From Billgrantia sulfidoxydans (GTDB taxonomy: Bacteria; Pseudomonadota; Gammaproteobacteria; Pseudomonadales; Halomonadaceae): 64,000 bases of DNA. The notes under the pieces are model-generated. The model was given only the letters and a program-made list of their open reading frames with translations. It was not told the DNA's origin and did no database searches. The DNA lies in the NCBI RefSeq assembly GCF_017868775.1, contig NZ_CP053381.1, positions 3,100,001 through 3,164,000 on the forward strand, read 5' to 3'. The position numbers and the translations under genes were made by a program. Shown piece after piece: positions 36,650 through 46,493 of the stretch; within the stretch, counting starts at the first letter, position 1; each line of letters begins with the position of its first letter.

Positions 36650-39286
36650 ATGGAACGCACGAACGTCAGGAATCGACTCATCCCCTCGCTGCGACTGGCG
36701 GCAGCGATCACCATCACGGCCGGACTCGTCGGCTGCGCAGCGCCCGGCGGCTCGGCGCCTGGCGAGCATGCCCCGCCCGTTCCGGAGGCCTACCAGGGCT
36801 GGTTCGGCGGCGTGATCGATGCCGACATCTCGGGCCGGGACTGGGACGTCATCAACTACAGCAAGCGCCTGATCGAGGAGGAGCGCTACGACGAGGCCCT
36901 GAAGCACCTCGACGCGCTGATGGCACGCAACATCATGCCGGCCTTCTACGAGGCCGGGAAGCTCTACGAGCGGGGCATCGGCGTTGAGCCGGACCCTGCC
37001 CGGGCGGCCAGGCTCTATGGCCAGGCGCTGGACCTGCAATCCTCCATCCATGGCCAGGCCTCGCTGCACCTGGGGCGCCTCTACCAGGAGGGTCGCGGGG
37101 TCGAGCAGAACGACGTGCTGGCCTACCACCTGCTCTGGCAAGCCATGGAAGAGGGCGTCGAGCAGGATGCCGAGAGCCGGCTGGCCGAGATGCTGGCCGA
37201 GGGCACCGAGAACATCGAGGCCGACCCGGACACGGCCAAGCGGCTGCTGGAGCGCGCCGCCGCCCGCGGCGATGCCAAGGCCCTGGAAACCCTGGCCGAG
37301 GCGCACTCTCCCGGCGGCTGGCTGAAGGAGGATCCCGCCCTGGCCATGGACTATGCCCAGCGCTTCGCCGAGACCCTCGAGTCGAAGGCCAGCCAGGGCG
37401 ACACCGGTGCCATGCTGCAGCTGGCCTCGATGTACTCGGCGGACGGCATGCTCGGTGACCAGCCCGAGCAGCGCATCCGCTGGATGCGCCAGGCCGCCGA
37501 GGCCGGCGACGTCGACGCCCTGGCCCGCACCGGGCGCGAGCTGATCGACGCCGGCGACCACGCCCGGGGTATCGAACTGCTCGCGGAGGCGGCCGGGGAC
37601 GGACAGGTCGATGCCATGACCTACTACGGCGAGGCGCTGCTCGAAGGCACCGCTGGCCAGCCGCAGCCGGTACAAGCCGAGCGCTGGCTGCGCGAGGCGA
37701 TCGAGGCGGGCTCGGTGGATGCCCAGGTGATTCTCGGCCGTGCGCTGGTCAATGGCCAGGGGGGGCTCAACGACCTGCCCCGCGGCATGAACCTGCTCGA
37801 GCAGGCGGCCGAACAGGATCACGCGCTGGCGTTGGCCCAGCTGGGCGCGCTCTATCTCGACGACGAGCGGGTCGCCGGCCAACCCTACATCGCCGTCGAA
37901 TACCTCGAGCGAGGCCACGAACTTGGTCACCCCTGGGCCACCCAGCAACTGGGCGAAGCCTACCTCAAGGGTCGCGGCGTGCCGCAGGATCCCGCCCGCG
38001 GCGAGGAGCTGCTGCTCCAGGCCGCTGAGCACGGGCAGTCGGGCGCGATGCGGTTGCTCGGCGAAGCCTACCTGGACGAGGAAAACCCCAACTTCCAGCC
38101 CAGCCGCGGCGAGGAGCTGCTGCTTCAGGCCGCCCAGGCCGGCGACACCACGGCCATGACCCTGCTCGGCGAAGGCTACCTGGAGGGGCCGCTGCGTGAG
38201 GATCCCACCCAGGGCATCCAACTGCTGACCCAGGCCGCCCAGCAGGGCGACGCCTACGCCATGGTGGTCCTCGGCCGCGCCTATCGCAACGGCGATGGGG
38301 TCGAGCGCGACCTGAGCGAAGCCAACCGCTGGCTGACCCGGGCGCAGGAGGCCGGGCACGAATCCGCCGACGAAGCGCTCACCTACCTGCAGCGCGACCT
38401 GGGCGCCCAGGGCAATATGGAGGCGCTGGTGGCCGCCGCCGAGGATGGCCACCCGGGCGCCATGGCCGACCTGGGTCGCGCCTTCCTCCGCGGGGAAGGG
38501 GTCCAGCAGGACCAGGGACGAGCGGAATACTGGCTGGGACAGGCGCACCAGGCCGGCCACGCCGGCGCCGCCGCCAGCCTGGGCCGCATGTACCTGGACC
38601 GCGGCGCCACCGAACGTGGCATCGAGTACCTCGAAGCCGCCGTCTCGCGGGGCCATGCCGGGGCTCGCGCCGACCTGGGCGAAGCCTACCTGACCGGGGA
38701 CGGCGTCGAACGCAACGTGGAGCGCGGCATGGAGCTGCTGACCGCCGCCGCCGAAGCGGGTAACGCACAAGCCGCCTTCCACCTGGGCGAAGCCTACCAG
38801 AACGGCGACGGCGTGGAGCCGGATGCCGAGCAGGCCGAACGCTGGTACCGCCAGGCCAGCGATGCCGGCGCCATTCACGCACGCGTAGGACTGGGGCTCG
38901 CCCTGCTGCGTGGGGAAGGTGCCATCGACCAGGACGTCGAGCAGGGCCACGATCTGCTGCTCGAGGCCGCCGAGCAGGGCCACCCCGGTGCCCAGGCCTC
39001 CCTCGGCCGCGAGTACCTGCGCGGCGAAATCGTCGAGCGCGATCCCGAGCGGGGCGCCGACTATCTCTACCAGGCGGCCAGCCAGGGGCACAGAAGCGCG
39101 CGACTCGCCCTGGCCGAAGCCTACCTGTCGGCCCGGGGGCTGGAGCAGGCCAACCAGCAGCAGGCCCTGCTATGGCTCGACGAGGTGTTCGAGAGCGAAG
39201 GGCAGATGGCCATCGAGACCCTGCGTCAGCTGCTCACCGATGAAGCGGCCATCGCCGCTGCCGCCAGCGGCGGCGAGGGCGACTGA
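36650..39286 (+). CDS. AlgK-like Sel1-repeat outer-membrane lipoprotein, extra long
   Basis: 878 aa. Lipoprotein signal with lipobox LVGC (Cys29). Almost all of the remainder is Sel1/TPR-like repeats of about 36 residues (LGxxYLxGxGVxxDxxxAxxWLxxAAxxG), roughly twenty copies, such as LGRLYQEGRGVEQN, LGEAYLKGRGVPQDPARG and LGEAYQNGDGVEPDAEQAER. P. aeruginosa AlgK has the same lipid anchor and repeats but only about 450 mature residues. It would scaffold the periplasmic complex and the outer-membrane exit. No AlgE-type porin follows. The ATG at 36650 has GAGGGG upstream. Confidence 0.82.
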   Translation: MERTNVRNRLIPSLRLAAAITITAGLVGCAAPGGSAPGEHAPPVPEAYQGWFGGVIDADISGRDWDVINYSKRLIEEERYDEALKHLDALMARNIMPAFYEAGKLYERGIGVEPDPARAARLYGQALDLQSSIHGQASLHLGRLYQEGRGVEQNDVLAYHLLWQAMEEGVEQDAESRLAEMLAEGTENIEADPDTAKRLLERAAARGDAKALETLAEAHSPGGWLKEDPALAMDYAQRFAETLESKASQGDTGAMLQLASMYSADGMLGDQPEQRIRWMRQAAEAGDVDALARTGRELIDAGDHARGIELLAEAAGDGQVDAMTYYGEALLEGTAGQPQPVQAERWLREAIEAGSVDAQVILGRALVNGQGGLNDLPRGMNLLEQAAEQDHALALAQLGALYLDDERVAGQPYIAVEYLERGHELGHPWATQQLGEAYLKGRGVPQDPARGEELLLQAAEHGQSGAMRLLGEAYLDEENPNFQPSRGEELLLQAAQAGDTTAMTLLGEGYLEGPLREDPTQGIQLLTQAAQQGDAYAMVVLGRAYRNGDGVERDLSEANRWLTRAQEAGHESADEALTYLQRDLGAQGNMEALVAAAEDGHPGAMADLGRAFLRGEGVQQDQGRAEYWLGQAHQAGHAGAAASLGRMYLDRGATERGIEYLEAAVSRGHAGARADLGEAYLTGDGVERNVERGMELLTAAAEAGNAQAAFHLGEAYQNGDGVEPDAEQAERWYRQASDAGAIHARVGLGLALLRGEGAIDQDVEQGHDLLLEAAEQGHPGAQASLGREYLRGEIVERDPERGADYLYQAASQGHRSARLALAEAYLSARGLEQANQQQALLWLDEVFESEGQMAIETLRQLLTDEAAIAAAASGGEGD

Positions 39287-39294
39287 GACCGAAG

Positions 39295-39326
39295 GGAGCG
39301 CCTCTCCCCCGCTTGAGAGGCGCTCC
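39295..39326 (+). other. Intra-operon stem-loop after the AlgK-like gene
   Basis: 12-bp perfect stem GGAGCGCCTCTC / GAGAGGCGCTCC with an 8-base loop, 8 bases after the stop. No U-run follows, so it is more likely an mRNA-processing or partial-termination element separating the second lyase pair. Confidence 0.65.
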
Positions 39327-39354
39327 TGCCCCACCTTCGACAGCGGAGGCACGG

Positions 39355-40251
39355 ATGCCGCACACCCCACGTCGCCCAGCCCATGCCACCCTGCTGCTCG
39401 GCCTGTTGAGCGTCGCCGGGGGGCTCCCCGGCGTCAGCGCCGATGCTCCCGACGATGGCGATCTTCCCTCTCCGCGCCTGGCGCCCTGTTCGGAGCGCTA
39501 TCCCCTGGTGGCCACCCTGAGACCACGACATGCGCTGCAGACCGCCAAGGGGGCGATTCGCGAGGACTTCGCCTCGACCCGTGACTGGGGCACCGAAACC
39601 AATGCCGAATTGCTCGCCGCCGTGACCAGCGGGTTGGCGGAGCCGGCCCTGCGCGCCCACTACCCCCGTAACAGCTCTTCGCCCAGCGATGCCGAACGGA
39701 AGGACATACCGCGTGGCGGCCTCGGTTTCTATACCGAGGAAAGGGGCTTGCAGGATACCGACCGGGCATGTCTACACTATCGGTTACGGTTTGAAGAAAA
39801 CTTTGACTTTGTAAAGGGAGGTAAGCTTCCCGGACTCTACGGCGGTGACGCACCTAGCGGCGGCGAGGCAGTGACGGGAGAGAACGGCTTCTCGCTGCGC
39901 CTCATGTGGCGCCAGGACGGACAGGGCGAACTCTACCCCTATACGGTCGGTCTCGAAGGCGACTCCCTTGGCCGCGGCAGCTGGCACTTCCCCACCGGCC
40001 GTTGGGTGACCGTCGAGCAGGAAGTGATCCTCAACGACCCCGAAGAGCGCGATGGCATCGTCCGGCTATGGATCGATGGCTGGCCCGTCCTCGAGCGCAG
40101 GGAGATGGTGCTGCGCACCACTGAAGCGCTCGGCGTCGACGGCGTGATGTTCTCGACCTTCTTCGGCGGCACGGGCGAGAAGTGGCGTACGCCGCACGAC
40201 CAGCACGTCGACTTCTCCGCCTTTCGTCTTTACGCACCCGAGCCAAGGTAG
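39355..40251 (+). CDS. Secreted PL14/PL20-like polysaccharide lyase, copy 2
   Basis: 298 aa, ATG at 39355 with GGAGG 5 bases upstream. Signal peptide to about residue 29. Paralogue of the protein at 34441: shared NFDFVKGGKLPGLYGGDAPS, NGFSLRLMWR, GELYPYTVGLEGDSLGRG, WVTVEQEVILNDPEE, RLWIDGWPVLE and VMFSTFFGG. It has a longer insert after the signal peptide (DAPDDGDLPSPRL) and differs around TEERGLQD. A short AT-rich patch (about 39772-39835) covers the most conserved motif. Same uncertainty over family and substrate as copy 1. Confidence 0.72.
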   Translation: MPHTPRRPAHATLLLGLLSVAGGLPGVSADAPDDGDLPSPRLAPCSERYPLVATLRPRHALQTAKGAIREDFASTRDWGTETNAELLAAVTSGLAEPALRAHYPRNSSSPSDAERKDIPRGGLGFYTEERGLQDTDRACLHYRLRFEENFDFVKGGKLPGLYGGDAPSGGEAVTGENGFSLRLMWRQDGQGELYPYTVGLEGDSLGRGSWHFPTGRWVTVEQEVILNDPEERDGIVRLWIDGWPVLERREMVLRTTEALGVDGVMFSTFFGGTGEKWRTPHDQHVDFSAFRLYAPEPR

Positions 40252-40298
40252 CGGCTAGCGTCAGCCGCTGCCGCATCGAAGCAGGAGGCTGACAAACG

Positions 40299-41552
40299 AT
40301 GAGCTACCAAGGAAAGCATGCTCCCTACGCTACCATCCCCCCCTGGATCGTGCGTGCGACGGCCGCGGTTCTGCTGGCAGGCAGCGCCGCGACTCAGGCC
40401 CTGACGCTGGAGGAGCGCCGGGAACTGGATCTCTCCGATTACACCGTGCGTGACGTGGACGCGTCCTACTTCGACGTCGAGGAGCGCATGGCGCTGCTCC
40501 GGGAGACGGACAACAGCCTGTTGCTACAGCATCGTGAGGAGCTGGCCAAGTATGCGCCGAGCTGCCAACAGCGGCTGGAAATCCCGACCATCACCGACCA
40601 GATGCGCATTCCCGGCTTTTATCCCACTCCCGACGCCTGGAGGCTCGCCACCGAGCCGCTGTTCGATTTCGAGGATACCGTCTCGGAGCTCGCCGGCGCC
40701 TACGTCGCCAGCGACGACGATTACTATGCCGAATGCCTGGTCAGGTTCCTCGACAAGTGGGCCCGGGACGATGCCCTGCTGGATTTCCATTACCACTGGG
40801 AAGAGCCCCAGGCCTGGTTCTCGCTGGAGTCGATGATCTTCGCCGCCGGCATGGCCTATTCCGTGGTTCGCCCCCATGTGGAGGGGCTGGACGAGGAGCA
40901 GGCGCGGGTGGAAGCGTGGCTCAACGAACTGGCCAGCGTCCACATGGAGATCGAAGGTGCCGACAGCAGCTGCTGCAACAACCACTTCTATCGCCGTGCG
41001 CTCTATGCCGCCATGATCGGGGTGCTGACCGAGGATGACGACATGTTCCGCTTCGGCGTCAGCGCGATCCATTCCGCCCTGCATGACATGACCGAGGAAG
41101 GAGCGTTTCCGCTCGAGATGGAGCGCGGCCGTCGCGCTACCCACTACCAGAACTACGCGCTGCTCTATCTGATTCCGATCATGGAGATCACCCACCGCCA
41201 GGGCTACGACGTTTATGACATGGAGATCGGTGGCGGCAGCATGCACGATGCGGTGGACTTCGCCATGGATATCCTCGAGGATCCCGCCGAGCTGGGCGAC
41301 CTGGCGCCGCGCGAACAGTACACGGGGTTTCTCAAGGACAACCAGTACTTCGCCTGGATGGAGATGTATCGCGCCCGCTTCGGGGAGTCGCGCTTCGACG
41401 ACTTCCTGGCTTCGATGCGCCCCATCTACAACCGCGGCGCCGGTGGCTACGCGACCTTGTACTTCATGGACCCCGACGTGCAACGGCATCTGGTGATCGA
41501 CGACGAAGGTCGGCGCGAAACGCAGGCATTCGAAGGACTCTCGCGTAACTGA
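40299..41552 (+). CDS. Periplasmic AlgL-like polyuronate lyase (PL5), copy 2
   Basis: 417 aa with signal peptide ending near residue 34 (AGSAATQA). Close paralogue of the 35367 gene: WFSLESMIFAAGMAYSVVRP, CCNNHFYRRALYAAMIGVL with N227-N228-H229, RRATHYQNYALLYL with His282/Tyr283, and the end YNRGAGGYATLYFMDPD. All presumed catalytic residues are kept in both copies, so neither looks decayed. AGGAGG lies 10 bases before the ATG. Last gene of the cluster, ending in a 14-bp hairpin shared with the convergent purA. Confidence 0.78.
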   Translation: MSYQGKHAPYATIPPWIVRATAAVLLAGSAATQALTLEERRELDLSDYTVRDVDASYFDVEERMALLRETDNSLLLQHREELAKYAPSCQQRLEIPTITDQMRIPGFYPTPDAWRLATEPLFDFEDTVSELAGAYVASDDDYYAECLVRFLDKWARDDALLDFHYHWEEPQAWFSLESMIFAAGMAYSVVRPHVEGLDEEQARVEAWLNELASVHMEIEGADSSCCNNHFYRRALYAAMIGVLTEDDDMFRFGVSAIHSALHDMTEEGAFPLEMERGRRATHYQNYALLYLIPIMEITHRQGYDVYDMEIGGGSMHDAVDFAMDILEDPAELGDLAPREQYTGFLKDNQYFAWMEMYRARFGESRFDDFLASMRPIYNRGAGGYATLYFMDPDVQRHLVIDDEGRRETQAFEGLSRN

Positions 41553-41562
41553 GGCGGGATAC

Positions 41563-41594
41563 GACGAGGCCGGCACCCAGGTGCCGGCCTCGTC
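41563..41594. terminator. Hairpin between the exopolysaccharide cluster and purA
   Basis: 14-bp perfect stem GACGAGGCCGGCAC / GTGCCGGCCTCGTC with a 4-base loop, 10 bases after the last lyase and 15 bases past the purA stop. Symmetric; no U-run on either side, so termination may need Rho. Confidence 0.65.
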
Positions 41595-41609
41595 CGCCGC
41601 GAGACGCGC

Positions 41610-42974
<1,365 letters not shown>

Positions 42975-43005
42975 TCATCCGGCCCGCTTGCCGGTCTCGT
43001 CCAAT

Positions 43006-44211
43006 TCAGCCTCGCTCGGCTGGTTCGCCCCTGCCCTGGAGCGCCTGCGTCTGCCAGCGACCTTCAACCTGCACCAGCCGCAGGCTGCAGCGATGCGCTT
43101 CGGGCGACGTCGTCTGCCCCGGCAGCGCCTGCACCACCCGGTGCCCAGCATCGCGCAGCGAGGCGATGGCCTCTGCCACACCCTCCCCGTCGGCGGGTGC
43201 CCAGATGCCGTCACAGGCCGGTTCGCTCTGCACCAGCGTGGCGAGCAGCTTCAGGTCCATCGAGAAACCGGTGGCGGGGCGCGCCCGGCCGAAGGCGCGC
43301 CCGGTATCGTCATAGCGGCCGCCCTTGGCCAGCGCCTGGCCGTAACCCGGCACGAAGGCCGCAAACATCATCCCGGTGTGGTACTGGTAGCCACGCAGTT
43401 CGGCCAGATCGAAATAGAACTCGACCTCGGGGTGCTCCTCGGCCACCCCCCGGTACAACGCCTCGAGCTGCGCCAAGGCGCCAGTCACGGCCGCCGGGGC
43501 ACCGACAAGGGCATCGCGCGCGTTGTCGAGCACTTCGGGTCCGCCATGCAGGCGGCCCAGGGCACGGAACATCTCCGCCAGCGTGGGGTCGCTCACGCCT
43601 GCCTCGATCTGCTGGGCCAGTGCCCCCGGCGACTTCAGCTCCAGGGCCTCGAACAGGGCGCGCTCCTGGTCGGGTTCCAGTTCGGCCGCCTGTACCAGGC
43701 TACGATAGATGCCGATATGGCCCAACGCCAAGTGCAGCTCGCCGGCCCCGGCAGCCTTGAGGCTCAACAGCGCCAGGCGCAGGATCTCCAGGTCCGCCTC
43801 CAGGCCGGCATGGCCGAACAGCTCGACGCCGACCTGCACCGGACTGCGCCCTCCCTGGTGCTGGTCGGCCTTGGCCCGCAGCACATTGGTGCAGTAGCAC
43901 AGCCTGGCCGGCCCCTGGTGATGCATGGAGTGGGCGTCCATGCGCGCCACCTGGGGCGTCACGTCCGCACTCACCCCCATCAGGCGCCCGGTGAGTTGAT
44001 CGGTCAGCTTGAAGGTTTGCAGGTCCAGATCGGTGCCGGTACCGGTCAGCAGGGAGTCGAGGAATTCCACCGGCGGCGGCATCACCTGATCGTAGCCCCA
44101 GCGGTAATAGAGGTCGAGCAGCGCCCGGCGCAGCTCCTCCATGCGGCTCGCCTGGGGCGGCAGCACTTCATCCATGCCGTCGGGCAGCAGCCAGCGGTCA
44201 GCAATGGTCAT
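43006..44211 (-). CDS. hisZ: HisZ, regulatory subunit of ATP phosphoribosyltransferase
   Basis: 401 aa from the ATG at 44211 (MTIADRWLLPDGMDEVLPP), which has AGGA upstream; the frame is open to 44388 without a ribosome site. A HisRS-like class II fold lacking the tRNA synthetase signature: LTDQLTGRLMGVSADVTPQVARM, YCTNVLRA and AKGGRYDDTGRAFG. It forms a hetero-octamer with the short HisG and makes it histidine-sensitive. Its presence predicts a short-form hisG elsewhere in the genome. It lies between hflC and purA. Confidence 0.92.
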   Translation of the reverse strand: MTIADRWLLPDGMDEVLPPQASRMEELRRALLDLYYRWGYDQVMPPPVEFLDSLLTGTGTDLDLQTFKLTDQLTGRLMGVSADVTPQVARMDAHSMHHQGPARLCYCTNVLRAKADQHQGGRSPVQVGVELFGHAGLEADLEILRLALLSLKAAGAGELHLALGHIGIYRSLVQAAELEPDQERALFEALELKSPGALAQQIEAGVSDPTLAEMFRALGRLHGGPEVLDNARDALVGAPAAVTGALAQLEALYRGVAEEHPEVEFYFDLAELRGYQYHTGMMFAAFVPGYGQALAKGGRYDDTGRAFGRARPATGFSMDLKLLATLVQSEPACDGIWAPADGEGVAEAIASLRDAGHRVVQALPGQTTSPEAHRCSLRLVQVEGRWQTQALQGRGEPAERG

Positions 44212-44272
44212 GTCGTCAATCCTGCAAGGCGATTGGGCGGGCAAAAAAGGACGCGATGGCGAAAAAGGCCCA

Positions 44273-44297
44273 CAAAAAAACCGGGCCACGCCCGGTT
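44273..44297 (-). terminator. Rho-independent terminator after hflC
   Basis: Minus strand stem AACCGGGC / GCCCGGTT with GTG loop, followed by a run of seven T. It lies between hflC and hisZ, so it separates hflKC from hisZ-purA. Confidence 0.88.
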
Positions 44298-44349
44298 GAC
44301 CGATTCTACCACGTTTAGCGGCCGGTTGAACCCCGCCCGCCAACACGAG

Positions 44350-44377
44350 GAGGTCGGCCGCCCCTGCGGCCGACCTC
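44350..44377 (-). other. Second hairpin next to the hflC stop
   Basis: 12-bp perfect stem GAGGTCGGCCGC / GCGGCCGACCTC with a 4-base loop, 7 bases after the hflC stop, upstream of the true terminator. No U-run; probably a 3' mRNA stabiliser. Confidence 0.6.
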
Positions 44378-44384
44378 ATGTGGC

Positions 44385-45269
44385 TCACTCCCCGTTCTGG
44401 ACCTCGGGGCTACGCAGGTAGCGGAAGAAATCGCTGGTCGGGTCGAGCACCAGCATGTCCCGCTCGCCGTCGAAGCTGGCGCGATAGGCATTGAGGCTGC
44501 GCCAGAAGGTGAAGAACTCGGGGTTCTGGCCGTAGGCCTCGGAGAAGATCGCGGCCGCTTCGGCATCCCCCTCGCCGCGCAGGGTCTCGGCCCGCTCGGT
44601 GGCCTGGGCCAGCAGCACCTGGCGCCGACGATCGGCATTGGCGCGGATGCGTTCGGACTCTTCCTGCCCCTGGGCACGCCATTCGCGGGCCTCGCGCTCG
44701 CGCTCGGAGCGCATGCGGTCGAACACCGCCGTCGAGACGTCGTCGGGCAGGTCGATGCGCTTGACGCGAACGTCGAGGATCGACACGCCGAGCTCCTCGC
44801 GCATCAGTGAGTCGAGCTCCTGGGTCGGCCGGATCATCAGGTCGTCGCGACGCTCGGCGATGATCTGCTGAAGGTCGAGGCGGCCGAACTCGTTACGCAG
44901 GCTCTCGTCGACCCGCGGCTGGATCAGGCGGATCGCCATGGTCTCGTCGCCGGCCGTGGCCTCGTAGTAGCGCGTGGGGTTGACCACCTGCCACTTGACG
45001 TAGGAGTCGACGATCACCGCTTTCTGCTCGAGCGTCAGGTAGCGGCTGGTGTCGGTGTCCAGCGTCAGCACCCGGGTATCGAACTTGCGAACCGTCTGGG
45101 TGATCGGCACCTTGAAGTGCAGCCCGGGCTGAATGTTCTCCTCGATGACCTCACCGAAGCGCAGCTTGACGGCGCGTTCGGTCTCGTCGACCACGTAGAG
45201 ACTGTTGCTGGCAAGCCAGGCCACGGCAGCGAGGCCGCCGACGATGATCAAGGAACGGTTGTTGACCAT
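44385..45269 (-). CDS. hflC: HflC, FtsH protease modulator
   Basis: 294 aa SPFH/prohibitin-type protein. N-terminal signal anchor (LIIVGGLAAVAWLASNSLYVV), then RAVKLRFGEV, PGLHFKVPITQTVRKFDTRV and the helical AREWRAQGQEESERIRANADR, ending SDFFRYL. With HflK it builds the periplasmic cage around FtsH. It starts directly after the hflK stop, so the two are translated together. Confidence 0.95.
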   Translation of the reverse strand: MVNNRSLIIVGGLAAVAWLASNSLYVVDETERAVKLRFGEVIEENIQPGLHFKVPITQTVRKFDTRVLTLDTDTSRYLTLEQKAVIVDSYVKWQVVNPTRYYEATAGDETMAIRLIQPRVDESLRNEFGRLDLQQIIAERRDDLMIRPTQELDSLMREELGVSILDVRVKRIDLPDDVSTAVFDRMRSEREREAREWRAQGQEESERIRANADRRRQVLLAQATERAETLRGEGDAEAAAIFSEAYGQNPEFFTFWRSLNAYRASFDGERDMLVLDPTSDFFRYLRSPEVQNGE

Positions 45270-46493
45270 TTAGCGGCCCTCCCTGCGGATACCACCGGTA
45301 TTGCTACCCCCCTGCGACGACGAGGCGCTGCGCAGGCGCTCGAGCACACGCGGGTCGAGTTCGCCGTCTTCGCCGCGATCCGCCTCGCCGCTGCCTTCGC
45401 CGCCGGCCCCGCCGGGGCGCTGGTCGAGCGGCAGGTACATCAGCGGCGCATCCTCGCGCACGTCGACCAACACCTTCGGCGTACGCGCGAAGACGTCGGC
45501 CATGGCATCGAGGTAGAGACGTTCGCGCATGATCTCCGGCGCATTGCGGTACTGGGCCAGCAGCGCGTTGAAGCGGTTGACCTGACCCTGCGCCTCGGCC
45601 ACCACCGATTCGCGGTAACCCTGGCCCTGCTCGACCAGACGCTGGGCCTGGCCCTGGGCGGCCGGGATGATGGCGTTGGCGTAGGCCATGCCCTCGTTGA
45701 TGGTCCGCTGGCGATCCTCGCGCGCCCGGATCACGTCGTCGAAGGCGTCGATGACCGGTGCCGGCGCCGAGGTCGACTCGATGTTGATGGTCTGCAGGCG
45801 AATGCCGGTGCCGTAGCTGTCGAGATAGGTCTGCAGGCGGCTCGCCACGGAGCTGCCGAGGATTTCGCGCCCGGAGGTCAGGATCTCGATCATGTCGGTG
45901 CCGCCGACCACGTGGCGCAACGCGGAGTCCAGTGCGTTCTCGATGGACAGCTGCGGATTGCGCACGTTGAGCACGAAGTCACGCGGATCGTTGACCTGAT
46001 ACTGGGCCGATATCTCGACCTCGACAATGTTTTCGTCGCGGGTCAGCATCGACTGGGTCTGGGTCAGCGAGCGCACGCGGGTGACGTTGACCATGCGCAC
46101 GTCGTCGATCAGCGGCGGGTTCCAGTGCAGGCCGGGCCCCACCACGGTCTGGTACTCGCCGAAGCGCAGCACCACGCCGCGTTCGGCCTGGTCGACCAGG
46201 TAGAAGCCCATCGCCCCCCAGATGCCCAGGGCGATGATGAGCAACAGCCCGGGCAGGGCAAAGGTGTTGCGCGGACGCCCGCCTCCGCCCTTGCCGCCAC
46301 GGCCACCGCCCTTGCCGCCACGGCCGCCGAGCATGTTGTTGAGCTTGTCCTGGAACTTCTTCAGGGCCTCGTCAAGGTCGGGTGGCCCCTGGTTCCCCCC
46401 CCGGTTTCCGCCGCCGCCATTGCCACCGCCGCGCCGGCCCCCGCCGCTCCAGGGGTCATGCTGATTGCCGCCACCCGGCTCATTCCAAGCCAT
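45270..46493 (-). CDS. hflK: HflK, FtsH protease modulator
   Basis: 407 aa from the ATG at 46493 (MAWNEPGGGNQHDPW), which has GGAG 7 bases upstream. A long glycine-rich cytoplasmic arm (GGRRGGGNGGGGNRGG, then LDEALKKFQDKLNNML), one membrane helix near residues 85-105, and a SPFH domain (ERGVVLRFGEYQTVVGPGLHW) with QGQAQRLVEQGQGYRESVVAEAQ. First gene of the hflKC pair, 148 bases after hflX, so it may have its own promoter. Confidence 0.95.
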   Translation of the reverse strand: MAWNEPGGGNQHDPWSGGGRRGGGNGGGGNRGGNQGPPDLDEALKKFQDKLNNMLGGRGGKGGGRGGKGGGGRPRNTFALPGLLLIIALGIWGAMGFYLVDQAERGVVLRFGEYQTVVGPGLHWNPPLIDDVRMVNVTRVRSLTQTQSMLTRDENIVEVEISAQYQVNDPRDFVLNVRNPQLSIENALDSALRHVVGGTDMIEILTSGREILGSSVASRLQTYLDSYGTGIRLQTINIESTSAPAPVIDAFDDVIRAREDRQRTINEGMAYANAIIPAAQGQAQRLVEQGQGYRESVVAEAQGQVNRFNALLAQYRNAPEIMRERLYLDAMADVFARTPKVLVDVREDAPLMYLPLDQRPGGAGGEGSGEADRGEDGELDPRVLERLRSASSSQGGSNTGGIRREGR

